This document shows, piece after piece, positions 1 to 6,654 of a DNA stretch of 12,056 nt. Position 1 is the first letter of the stretch. Each line of letters starts with the position of its first letter. The stretch is from Sphingobacteriales bacterium (GTDB lineage: Bacteria; Bacteroidota; Bacteroidia; Chitinophagales; Chitinophagaceae), in contig REAQ01000275.1 in the NCBI GenBank assembly GCA_004294195.1, positions 1 through 12,056 on the forward strand, given 5' to 3'. The notes beneath the pieces are model-generated. The model was not told the DNA's origin. It did no database searches and saw nothing but the letters and a program-made list of their open reading frames with translations. Both the position numbers and the translations under genes were made by a program.

Positions 1-1035
1 GTGGATACCATCATCAACCAGAAAGAATTCTACAATGCAGGTAAGCCTGTGTATTGTATATATGTGGCTGTTGGTCAGAAGGCATCTACCATTGCCGGTG
101 TGATGAAAACATTGGAAGATAATGGCGCGATGGCTTATACTACTATTGTTGCAGCATCTGCGTCAGATCCTGCACCGTTGCAGTTCTATGCACCATTTGC
201 CGGTGCTGCCATCGGTGAATTCTTCCGTGATACCGGAAGGCCCGCACTGATCATCTTTGATGACCTGTCTAAACAAGCGGTGGCTTATCGCGAGGTTTCC
301 CTCCTGCTCCGCCGCCCACCCGGACGCGAAGCTTACCCTGGTGACGTATTCTACCTGCACAGCCGTTTGCTGGAAAGGGCCGCGAAAGTGATCAGCAAAG
401 ACGAAGTAGCGAAGAACATGAACGACCTTCCTGAGTCTATCAGGCACCTCGTAAAAGGTGGTGGTTCACTGACGGCCCTGCCGATCATTGAAACACAGGC
501 CGGTGACGTATCTGCATATATCCCAACCAACGTGATCTCGATCACGGATGGCCAGATCTTCCTGGAATCTAACCTGTTCAACGCCGGTATCCGTCCCGCG
601 ATCAACGTAGGTATCTCCGTGAGCCGTGTGGGTGGTAACGCACAGATTAAATCCATGAAGAAAGTTGCAGGTACCCTGAAACTCGACCAGGCGCTGTATC
701 GCGAGATGGAAGCCTTCTCTAAGTTTGGTGGCGACCTCGATGCGGCTACAAAGAACGTACTGGATAAAGGTGCCCGTAACGTAGAAATCCTAAAGCAGGG
801 TCAGTATGAGCCGATGTCTGTTGAAAAGCAGGTGGCCATCATCTACCTCGGTACACAAGGTCTTTTGTCAGCCGTTCCTGTCAGGAAAGTGAAGGAATTT
901 GAAGAGCACCTGCTCCTGGAAATGGAAAACAAGATGCCGGAAGTACTGGCTGAGTTCAAGCAGGGCGTTCTGAATGACGACAGCATCAACAAGATGGTTG
1001 AGCTGGCGAAGGGCCTGATGGGACAGTACAAATAA
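1..1035 (+). CDS. atpA: F1F0 ATP synthase subunit alpha, C-terminal part (5' end cut by window)
   Basis: This is the non-catalytic nucleotide-binding subunit of the cytoplasmic F1 sector, which alternates with beta in the hexamer that makes ATP. The visible 344 residues begin just after where the Walker A loop should lie, so the first GTG is an internal codon and about 180 N-terminal residues are missing compared with the usual 500-525. Visible landmarks are GQKAST (25-30), the Walker B-like LIIFDDLS (83-90), [20 protein letters not shown] (101-120), [22 protein letters not shown] in the catalytic-interface region (from 164), and the alpha/beta family signature [10 protein letters not shown] (199-208) followed by R209, the likely arginine finger. 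The C-terminal helical domain is complete. A repeat array and terminator follow at once, so it ends its transcript and no gamma-subunit gene (atpG) follows. Identification is near certain. Confidence 0.98.
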   Translation: MDTIINQKEFYNAGKPVYCIYVAVGQKASTIAGVMKTLEDNGAMAYTTIVAASASDPAPLQFYAPFAGAAIGEFFRDTGRPALIIFDDLSKQAVAYREVSLLLRRPPGREAYPGDVFYLHSRLLERAAKVISKDEVAKNMNDLPESIRHLVKGGGSLTALPIIETQAGDVSAYIPTNVISITDGQIFLESNLFNAGIRPAINVGISVSRVGGNAQIKSMKKVAGTLKLDQALYREMEAFSKFGGDLDAATKNVLDKGARNVEILKQGQYEPMSVEKQVAIIYLGTQGLLSAVPVRKVKEFEEHLLLEMENKMPEVLAEFKQGVLNDDSINKMVELAKGLMGQYK

Positions 1036-1071
1036 AATGTGGCAATGCGGTAATGCGGCAGTGTGGCAATG
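1036..1071 (+). repeat. Octamer tandem array directly after the atpA stop codon
   Basis: Starting on the base after the TAA stop, four consecutive 8-bp units fit the consensus AATGYGGY (one has AGTG instead of AATG), followed by a partial AATG. The unit phase is kept without gaps. The array lies between the stop codon and the intrinsic terminator and so would be the 3' untranslated part of the atp transcript. Function is unknown. It resembles in layout the two other short-word arrays at 5906-5978 and 11415-11546. Confidence 0.75.
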
Positions 1072-1076
1072 AATAC

Positions 1077-1105
1077 ATCCCCGGGATAGCCCCGGGGATT
1101 TTTTT
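1077..1105 (+). terminator. Intrinsic terminator of the atpA transcript
   Basis: A perfect 9-bp GC-rich stem (ATCCCCGGG at 1077-1085 pairing with CCCGGGGAT at 1091-1099) closes a 5-nt loop (ATAGC) and is followed by a run of T (1099-1105). This is a textbook Rho-independent terminator and separates the atp operon from the receptor operon. Confidence 0.93.
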
Positions 1106-1115
1106 GGATGAACGG

Positions 1116-1147
1116 TTTGGTTTATAATATAAACTAGTTTACTTTAG
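1116..1147 (+). promoter_or_regulatory. Candidate Bacteroidota-type promoter of the receptor operon
   Basis: TTTG at 1116-1119 is separated by 20 bp from TACTTTAG at 1140-1147. This matches the -33/-7 pattern known for the Bacteroidota housekeeping sigma factor (TTTG, 19-21 bp, TAnnTTTG), with one mismatch in the fixed positions of the -7 box. It sits just after the atpA terminator and would start transcription shortly before the ATG at 1164, leaving a very short leader. The assignment is from consensus matching only. Confidence 0.5.
1130..1141. promoter_or_regulatory. Perfect 12-bp palindrome inside the promoter spacer (candidate operator)
   Basis: TAAACTAGTTTA is its own reverse complement. 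It lies between the proposed -33 and -7 elements and touches the -7 box, where a bound dimeric repressor would block RNA polymerase. The last gene of this operon encodes a small winged-helix protein, the obvious candidate to bind it, but that link is inference. Palindromes of this length in AT-rich DNA do arise by chance. Confidence 0.35.
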
Positions 1148-1163
1148 CTAAAAATTAGGGACA

Positions 1164-3404
1164 ATGCTGAGGCTGACGCTGACATTTATGGCTTTATTGG
1201 TAGGATTGGTTGCTGCAACGCAGACTCAGGTAGCGGGTAGGATAGTGAATGCCAGGAAGAAGCCGTTGGCCGGGGTGAATATCACCATTAAAGACAGTTA
1301 TGACGGGGCAACCACAGATTCCTTGGGGAATTTCTCATTCTCTACCACCGCTACCGGAAGCCAGGTGGTGCAGGCAGAGATGACGGGCTATAAGTTGTTT
1401 CAGCAATCGTATATGCTTAACGGGCAACCACTGAAACTGGAGATCCTGATGAAAGAAGCGGTGGATGAAATGACGGCGGTAGTGATAACGGCGGGCTCAT
1501 TTGAAGCGAGTGATAAAAAGAAAACCACGGTCCTGAGTTCCCTGGATGTGGTGACTACGGCCAGTGGAAACGGGGATGTGACCGGTGCGTTAAAGACCCT
1601 CCCCGGCGCCCAGCAAGTGGGTGAGTCGGAAGGTCTGTTTGTAAGAGGGGGCACCGCTGCTGAAACAAAGACCTTTATTGATGGTACCGTGGTCAATAAT
1701 TTTTTCTTCAGCAGCACACCCGGCATTGCTACGCGGGGTCGGTTTTCGCCCTTTATTTTTAAGGGAACCGTTTTTAGCACGGGTGGATATTCAGCATTGT
1801 ACGGGCAGGCCATGAGCTCTGCACTGATTTTGGAGTCCATCGATCTTCCCGACCAGACTTCTGGCAGTATCAATGCCTCGGTTATTGGTGTGGGTGGTGG
1901 ATATCAGCACCTGGATAAAAACAAACGATACTCATTTGGAGGAAGTTATAATTACACAGACCTGCGTTTGGCTTTTGCATTGATCAAGCAGCGTCAGGAA
2001 TATGAAGATGTGCCGGTCTTTCATACGGCAGATGCCAATTTCCGCATTAAGACGTCCAAGACCGGGATGTTAAAATACTACGGCCAGTTTGGAACCAACA
2101 AACTAAAATTCTACACCAACAGTATTGACACGCTTGGGTATCTTGATGGCTTTGGAATTGCCAATACCAACTATTATCACAACCTCAGTTATCGGGAAAG
2201 TTTTGGCCGATGGAAAATGAACCTCGGTGCATCTTACACGTACAATAAAGATAATGTTGAAGGCGGCTTGTATGCGATGGACAAACAACAGGTGCAAGTA
2301 GACCCCTTGTTTTTCAAAAATTTCAAGCAGCGAAACATCGGGAACTATTTCAATGCAAAGTGGGTGATGGAAAGAAAGATCAAGGGCCTGAGTGCCGTGC
2401 GTGGTGGTTTGGAGTATAACCATAACAATGATGATATCAGATATACTGCATTTGACGGACAGGTTTTTAACTTCCTCGTGAAAGATCGCATTACGTCTGC
2501 CTTTGCGGAAGCGGATATTTATGTGACCAATAATATTGCGGCAAAACTGGGTGGGCGCTATGAACATTCAACTTTGCTGAATAAGAGCAACATTGCTCCT
2601 AGGCTTTCACTTGCCTACAAGATCAACAAAGAAAGTCAGGCATCGCTTGCTTATGGTGTATTTTACCAAAATCCAGAGCGTCAGTATTTTCCTTCATTTG
2701 TTGACCTCAACTTTACAAAGGCCACACATTATATCGCCCAATATCAGCGGGTAACTTCACTGACCACATTCCGTACAGAATTGTTTTACAAAAAATATGA
2801 TCAGTTGATCAAAACTGCGGTCCAGAATTTTCAACCTATTGCCACGGGTAATACAGGGTTTGGCGATGCAAAAGGAATTGAGGTTTTCTGGAGAGATAAG
2901 AAAACGGTGAAAAACCTGGACTACTGGATTTCCTATTCTTACCTGCATACCCAAAGGGACTACCTTAATTTTCCGGAAGCCATACAGCCCAGTTTTGCAG
3001 CTACGCACACGGCTTCACTCGTGTTGAAAAGATTTGTGACAAAATGGAAAACGCAATTCAATGCTGCATACAACTATGCCAGTGGCAGGCCTTACTATTA
3101 TATTCTACCGGAACAGACAGGGTTTAAGTTTGTGGACCGGGGTCAGACCAAGGCATATAACAACCTTAGCCTGAGTGTAAACTATCTTCCTAACATCGGC
3201 AATTCAAAATCAAAAGTCTTTGCGGTGTATGTGTTGTCTGTGAGCAATGTGCTGGGTTTTGATCAGGTCTTTAACTATCAGTATTCATACAACGGCTTTC
3301 GTAAGGAAGCGATCCGTCCGCCATCCAGGACCTTTGTTTTCATTGGTGCATTCCTGAGTTTTGGCATTGATCGTTCACAGGAAGCCATCAATAGTAACCT
3401 CTAA
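1164..3404 (+). CDS. TonB-dependent outer-membrane receptor with N-terminal carboxypeptidase-like regulatory domain
   Basis: This is an outer-membrane beta-barrel receptor that would import a ligand using TonB energy; the ligand is not identifiable. The 746 residues begin with a signal peptide (hydrophobic 5-18, cleavage near 19-21). A carboxypeptidase-D regulatory-like beta-sandwich follows (about 22-98; VAGRIVNARKKPLAGVNI at 23-40 and TDSLGNFSF at 51-59). Next come a TonB-box-like stretch (TAVVITAG, 104-111), a plug domain (about 120-230, with LFVRGG at 158-163, FIDG at 171-174 and SALYGQAMSSALILESIDLP at 210-229), and a barrel rich in aromatic strands to the C-terminus. At 746 aa it is shorter than typical SusC proteins (about 1000 aa), and no SusD partner follows, so it belongs with the general receptors rather than the glycan SusC class. 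The ATG at 1164 is chosen because it gives the signal peptide directly; only a weak AGGG lies upstream. It heads the operon running to 5906. Confidence 0.93.
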   Translation: MLRLTLTFMALLVGLVAATQTQVAGRIVNARKKPLAGVNITIKDSYDGATTDSLGNFSFSTTATGSQVVQAEMTGYKLFQQSYMLNGQPLKLEILMKEAVDEMTAVVITAGSFEASDKKKTTVLSSLDVVTTASGNGDVTGALKTLPGAQQVGESEGLFVRGGTAAETKTFIDGTVVNNFFFSSTPGIATRGRFSPFIFKGTVFSTGGYSALYGQAMSSALILESIDLPDQTSGSINASVIGVGGGYQHLDKNKRYSFGGSYNYTDLRLAFALIKQRQEYEDVPVFHTADANFRIKTSKTGMLKYYGQFGTNKLKFYTNSIDTLGYLDGFGIANTNYYHNLSYRESFGRWKMNLGASYTYNKDNVEGGLYAMDKQQVQVDPLFFKNFKQRNIGNYFNAKWVMERKIKGLSAVRGGLEYNHNNDDIRYTAFDGQVFNFLVKDRITSAFAEADIYVTNNIAAKLGGRYEHSTLLNKSNIAPRLSLAYKINKESQASLAYGVFYQNPERQYFPSFVDLNFTKATHYIAQYQRVTSLTTFRTELFYKKYDQLIKTAVQNFQPIATGNTGFGDAKGIEVFWRDKKTVKNLDYWISYSYLHTQRDYLNFPEAIQPSFAATHTASLVLKRFVTKWKTQFNAAYNYASGRPYYYILPEQTGFKFVDRGQTKAYNNLSLSVNYLPNIGNSKSKVFAVYVLSVSNVLGFDQVFNYQYSYNGFRKEAIRPPSRTFVFIGAFLSFGIDRSQEAINSNL

Positions 3405-3415
3405 ATGTAAAAATC

Positions 3416-3706
3416 ATGAACACAGATTATCAACCCACCGATCCCAGGGATAAAATGCTTTGGGAGATCGCAGGAAAAAGGGCGAGTTTCAAAGGGCACT
3501 TGCTTTCATATATTCTCGTAAATGGATTTCTGTGGGGCGTCTGGTTTTTCAGTGGCCAGAATTATTCCGGGCGTGGCATTCCCTGGCCTGTTTGGCCGAT
3601 GCTGGGCTGGGGGATCGGTCTTTTATCCCACTATATTGGGGCCTTTATTTATCCCAAGGAAGATGCGGTGCAAAGGGAGTATGAAAAATTAAAAAATAGA
3701 AAATAA
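3416..3706 (+). CDS. 2TM domain-containing small membrane protein
   Basis: The 96-residue protein matches the 2TM domain pattern common in Bacteroidota. A charged N-terminus with the family-like stretch KMLWEIAGKRASFKGHLLSY (13-32) leads into a first membrane helix (about 26-45). A short loop rich in G, P and W (48-60) follows, then a second helix (about 60-79) and a charged tail (KEDAVQREYEKLKNRK). The family is of unknown function. Both termini are probably cytoplasmic, since both are charged and the helices form a hairpin. It starts 11 nt after the receptor stop and so is probably cotranscribed. Recognition of the family is from motif memory. Confidence 0.85.
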   Translation: MNTDYQPTDPRDKMLWEIAGKRASFKGHLLSYILVNGFLWGVWFFSGQNYSGRGIPWPVWPMLGWGIGLLSHYIGAFIYPKEDAVQREYEKLKNRK

Positions 3707-3733
3707 TCATTCAAAAGTCAAAAACTTCAGGTT

Positions 3734-4393
3734 ATGAAAAAGGGATTAGTGTTTCTTGCGGCTATTTTTTTTGTTGTTAAGGTGAATGCGCAGTCAGACA
3801 AATATGTGAAGGCGATGGAGGCTAAGATTGCAGAGATGAATAAGGCCAGTACTTCCGCGGCTTGGCAGGATGTTGGCAATGCTTTTCAAAGGATTGGAGA
3901 AGCGGAGAAAACCCAATGGCTACCATTTTACTATGCAGCCGTGAGTAATGTGATGATAGGACTGATGCTGAACAATGGCCAGATGGGTGGTGGCAATACA
4001 ACGCAGATCGATCAGATTGCGGATAAGGCCGAGGATATGCTTAATAAAGCAGAGGCCATGGAAAAAGATAATGCTGATATTTATTGCGTGAAGAAAATGA
4101 TCAGCTCCCTGCGGATGATGGCTGATCCGATGACGCGTTTCCAGACCTATGGTCCAAAAGGTGCAGAAGCACTGGCGAAGGCGAAGGCCCTCGATCCAAA
4201 CAATCCTCGTATATATATGCTGGAAGGCCAGGATAAATTTTATACACCAGAGCAGTTTGGTGGAAGCAAGACGGAGGCGAAGGCTTTGTTTGAGACCTCT
4301 ATAAAGAAGTTTGATGATGCAAAACCCAAATCCTCCATCGCGCCCAACTGGGGCCGTAACCAGGTAGAATATTTTCTGTCACAGATCAAATAA
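3734..4393 (+). CDS. Secreted TPR-like protein of unknown function
   Basis: The 219-residue protein has a clear signal peptide (KK at 2-3, hydrophobic 4-15, cleavage likely after VNA at 19 before QS). The mature part is almost all helical and looks like degenerate tetratricopeptide repeats. Candidate helices lie around 22-60, and at 92-112 (DQIADKAEDMLNKAEAMEKD) with the turn ADIY (114-117). The repeat-like ALAKAKALDPNNPRIYMLEG spans 146-165, and GGSKTEAKALFETSIKKFDD at 176-195 has the A-L-F-A spacing of a TPR helix. Family resemblance is to Bacteroidota periplasmic TPR proteins with a GGSK..A...F motif and a W-G ending (PNWGRNQ, 204-210). It has no lipobox. It is placed between the small 2TM protein and two polytopic proteins, 5 nt before the next ATG, which suggests a scaffold or sensor role in the envelope; this is inference. 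Confidence 0.8.
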   Translation: MKKGLVFLAAIFFVVKVNAQSDKYVKAMEAKIAEMNKASTSAAWQDVGNAFQRIGEAEKTQWLPFYYAAVSNVMIGLMLNNGQMGGGNTTQIDQIADKAEDMLNKAEAMEKDNADIYCVKKMISSLRMMADPMTRFQTYGPKGAEALAKAKALDPNNPRIYMLEGQDKFYTPEQFGGSKTEAKALFETSIKKFDDAKPKSSIAPNWGRNQVEYFLSQIK

Positions 4394-4398
4394 TTACG

Positions 4399-4989
4399 AT
4401 GGATGATAAACTGAGTGGTATTGAAAGCCTTGCGATCATTGACGAAATGATCAAGAAAGCAAAGAACCATTTCAGCGAAGACGGATCACTCTATCTCTTC
4501 TGGGGATGGTTGATCCTTTTTTGCAGTCTTGGCCATTATCTTCTTTATTATTTCGATCTCAGCTCTCAGCCCTGGGGGATCTGGGGACTCACCTGGCTGG
4601 GTGCTGCCTATATGGTCATTCATGCACGAAAGGCCAGGCGCAGAAAGAAGGTAAAAACATATACCGAAGAAATGATCGCCTATGTCTGGATAACATTTGC
4701 AATCCTGATGGTGGTTTCGGCAATTGTATTAGGAAGGGTGATCCCGGACTATCATCGGTACAATTTTATTGTGGTGTTGATCTGTTATGGAATGCCTACT
4801 TTTCTTTCGGGATTTATACTGAAGTTTCAGCCATTGATCTTGGGTGGACTGTTTTGTTGGGTGTTGGCATTCATTGCAGGATTTGTAGACTTTCACTATC
4901 ATCCATTACTTACATCCGCAGCAGTGATTGTAGCGTGGATCATTCCAGGGTACATCCTTAAGTCCAGGTACAGAAAACAAATGTTGTAG
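4399..4989 (+). CDS. Polytopic membrane protein, first of a tandem paralogous pair
   Basis: The 196 residues have a short cytoplasmic-looking helix at the N-terminus (GIESLAIIDEMIKKAKNHF, 7-25) followed by about six hydrophobic segments (roughly 31-51, 59-75, 93-112, 121-141, 146-164 and 170-187). A very basic loop (ARKARRRKKVKTYTEE, 76-91) sits between the second and third, and by the positive-inside rule it faces the cytoplasm. No catalytic motif is seen and no named family is recognised. It shares a clear pattern with the next gene: ESL..I..MI..A, WGWL.....S..HY and KVKTYT.E, with IPG..L...R near the C-terminus. The stop and the next start are one base apart, so the pair is surely cotranscribed. 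It could be an accessory or anti-regulator partner of the winged-helix protein two genes on, by analogy with other regulator plus membrane-protein pairs; that is speculation. Confidence 0.82.
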   Translation: MDDKLSGIESLAIIDEMIKKAKNHFSEDGSLYLFWGWLILFCSLGHYLLYYFDLSSQPWGIWGLTWLGAAYMVIHARKARRRKKVKTYTEEMIAYVWITFAILMVVSAIVLGRVIPDYHRYNFIVVLICYGMPTFLSGFILKFQPLILGGLFCWVLAFIAGFVDFHYHPLLTSAAVIVAWIIPGYILKSRYRKQML

Positions 4990-4990
4990 T

Positions 4991-5623
4991 ATGCCAGAAC
5001 CAAAGCTTACAGAAACAGAGAGCCTTCAGCTCATTGAGCAGATGATTGGAAGGGCGCGCCAGGAAGAAAAAGCATCCGGATGGGGTTGGATCTTGTGGGG
5101 CTGGCTGCTTTTTATTGCCAGTGTGTCTCATTACGTGATGATCAGGATGGGTACGAAAGGTGCATCCAGGGTGTGGGAATTTTTTGGATATGCTGCTATC
5201 TTATTGATTTTATGGTCATTGGTGTCTTGGTACTTTTCCCGACGAAAGGGGAAAGTTAAAACCTATACCAACGAATTGGTAGATAAGCTCGGATTGGCTT
5301 TTTTCATCAGCCTGATGGTAACGAGCTATGGCAACAACGTAACCGATCTTAATCCAACCGGTGCAAATTTCGGCTATTTGTTACTGTTATATGCATTCTG
5401 GATGTACATCCATGGTGCGGTGTATCGTTTCAATTTGCTTCGGTACGGCGCTTTCATCAACTGGATCGGGGCAATGGCCATTTTCTATTTTGGCCAGAGA
5501 CTGGGTGCTGAAGTGTTGTTGGTGCATGCCCTTTGTGTGGCATTGGGTTATCTGATCCCCGGCCATATTGCACAGAACAGATTATCTAACAAACCAGACC
5601 GCGGTGGGTATGAGCGACTTTAA
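4991..5623 (+). CDS. Polytopic membrane protein, second of the tandem paralogous pair
   Basis: The 210 residues repeat the layout of the preceding gene. An N-terminal amphipathic helix (TETESLQLIEQMIGRARQEE, 7-26) is followed by WGWILWGWLLFIASVSHY (31-48), a second segment (62-82), a basic loop with KGKVKTYTNE (86-95), and three to four further hydrophobic segments (about 100-113, 127-145, 152-168 and 173-191). It ends in YLIPGHIAQNR. Sequence identity outside the shared blocks is low, so the duplication is old. The tail after about residue 198 is hydrophilic, and its last 14 nt overlap the start of the regulator gene, implying translational coupling. Function is unknown. Confidence 0.82.
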   Translation: MPEPKLTETESLQLIEQMIGRARQEEKASGWGWILWGWLLFIASVSHYVMIRMGTKGASRVWEFFGYAAILLILWSLVSWYFSRRKGKVKTYTNELVDKLGLAFFISLMVTSYGNNVTDLNPTGANFGYLLLLYAFWMYIHGAVYRFNLLRYGAFINWIGAMAIFYFGQRLGAEVLLVHALCVALGYLIPGHIAQNRLSNKPDRGGYERL

Positions 5624-5906
5624 GGATCTTGATCCCTTGTTGCATTCCCAACTCAGGTTGGCAGTGATCTCCTTACTCGTGAGTGTTAAGGAAGCGGAGT
5701 TTACGTTTTTGAAGGAGAAGACCAATGCTACTGCGGGTAACCTGAGTGTACAAATACAGAAGCTGAAGGACGCGAACTACATCGAGATCACCAAGCAGTT
5801 TAAGGACAACTATCCGCAGACCATGTGTAAAATCACCAAGACAGGTATTGAAGCCTTTGAGGCATATGTACGTGACCTACGGCAATACCTTGATGTTAAG
5901 AAATAA
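5610..5906 (+). CDS. Winged-helix (ArsR/MarR-like) transcriptional regulator
   Basis: With the ATG at 5610 the protein is 98 residues and is essentially one winged-helix DNA-binding domain of the HTH_34 type common in Bacteroidota. LDPLLHSQLRLAVISLLV (7-24) is the conserved first helix, FTFLKEKTNATAGNLSVQIQ (31-50) contains the helix-turn-helix with the recognition helix at about 41-52, and ANYIEITKQFKDNYPQTMCKIT (55-76) is the wing. The C-terminal helix (EAFEAYVRDLRQYL) probably makes the dimer. The reading frame could start at 5568, but the 14 extra residues lack family character and lie deep inside the preceding gene; 5610 follows a G-rich stretch (GGTGGG) and begins as family members do. 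The small overlap with the upstream gene suggests coupling. Being last in the operon, it probably autoregulates it. No ligand domain is present. Confidence 0.9.
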   Translation: MSDFKDLDPLLHSQLRLAVISLLVSVKEAEFTFLKEKTNATAGNLSVQIQKLKDANYIEITKQFKDNYPQTMCKITKTGIEAFEAYVRDLRQYLDVKK

Positions 5907-5978
5907 GTCATTGGGCAATTGGCATGGAGTGTATTTTCCTTAACCCTCCCAATGCCTATTGCCCAATGCCCAATGACT
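5906..5978. repeat. Foldback heptamer array between convergent genes, probable bidirectional terminator
   Basis: The right arm holds four in-phase 7-bp units (CCCAATG, CCTATTG, CCCAATG, CCCAATG; 5948-5975). The left arm (5906-5929) holds the reverse-complement words (CATTGGG, CAATTGG and a shortened CATGGAG). The arms pair AGTCATTGGGC (5906-5916) with the distal end of the right arm, then, after a bulge of one 7-bp unit, continue to GGAG/CTCC around a 16-nt loop. The structure reaches from the last base of the plus-strand stop (5904-5906) into the minus-strand stop (5977-5979), filling the whole gap. T-rich sequence follows the stem on the minus-strand reading (TTATTTCTT); on the plus side the tail is weaker. 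Confidence 0.75.
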
Positions 5979-6654
5979 ATTCTTTAATAAGCTTAACCAA
6001 CAAGGCATCCGTTCCATTCACCACTACTTTCAGGAAGTAATCGCCGGGTTTAATGGCGTGTGAACCCTTAACGGTGAACTGGTTGAAACCTGCACTACCT
6101 TTTGCACTTTGGCGAAGGATGTTGTTTCCGTCTTTATCCGTAATGGTCATGTTGACCATAGCAGGTTCTTTCATATCGATGTCTACATCTATATCGTTCA
6201 CAGACAGATCTGGTGTTGCGCTGATCATAGAGACTTCTCCTGTTTTAGGGACGTGGATCACCAGGGTGCGGGAATAAGTTGAGTTACCCACGCTATCTGT
6301 CAATTTCAGCCTGTAGCAATTGATTACCTTAGGATACTCATCGATCCACTGGAATTCTCCATTGACCTGACGGATCTTTTTACTATCAACTTCGGCAAAA
6401 TTTTCTCCATCTCTGCTCTTCTCAATACTGTAAGCAACGGTGTTGATGGGAGTGGATTGCCATTTAAGGGCAACGCGGCGATACTTTACTGTTTCTCCGC
6501 GGAAATTGGCGAGATTACTGTTAGGGGTAGAAGCATCCCTTACGGCCAGTACTTCTTCGTTGGTAAGGGTTGCGTTGATGCTGGTTACGGCGATCACTGC
6601 AATAATAATGTACCTGCAAAAATGACCAAAGCCTGTGAAAATTGAAGTTTCCAT
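5977..6654 (-). CDS. Small secreted protein with FN3-like region and T9SS-type sorting tail
   Basis: The 225 residues start with a signal-anchor-like hydrophobic segment (YIIIAVIAVTSINA, 15-28). About 55-135 reads as one fibronectin-III-like beta sandwich (VALKWQSTPINTVAYSIEKS at 61-80, FAEVD, then YRLKLTDSVGNSTYSRTLVI at 114-133), a pattern common just before sorting tails. The last 80 residues resemble the Por secretion-tail domain, which directs proteins through the type IX system to the cell surface: VNMTITDKDGNNILRQS (167-183), then GFNQFTVKG, then KPGDYFLKVVVNGTDALLVK and LIKE at the end. The usual PNP motif at the tail start is replaced by ATPDLS (146-151), so export by type IX is likely but not certain. 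It carries no enzyme domain. It faces the winged-helix gene tail to tail across the foldback array. Confidence 0.8.
   Translation of the reverse strand: METSIFTGFGHFCRYIIIAVIAVTSINATLTNEEVLAVRDASTPNSNLANFRGETVKYRRVALKWQSTPINTVAYSIEKSRDGENFAEVDSKKIRQVNGEFQWIDEYPKVINCYRLKLTDSVGNSTYSRTLVIHVPKTGEVSMISATPDLSVNDIDVDIDMKEPAMVNMTITDKDGNNILRQSAKGSAGFNQFTVKGSHAIKPGDYFLKVVVNGTDALLVKLIKE

Noticed and set aside
1..3. GTG at the first base as the start of atpA
   Set aside because: Conserved alpha-subunit sequence including the Walker A loop must lie upstream; this is an internal valine codon.
5568..5609. Upstream start for the winged-helix regulator adding 14 residues
   Set aside because: The extra residues lie inside the preceding gene, lack family character, and the internal ATG at 5610 has a better context and begins as family members do.
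1164..5906. Polysaccharide utilisation locus
   Set aside because: The receptor is too short for SusC, there is no SusD lipoprotein, and no glycosidase is in the operon.
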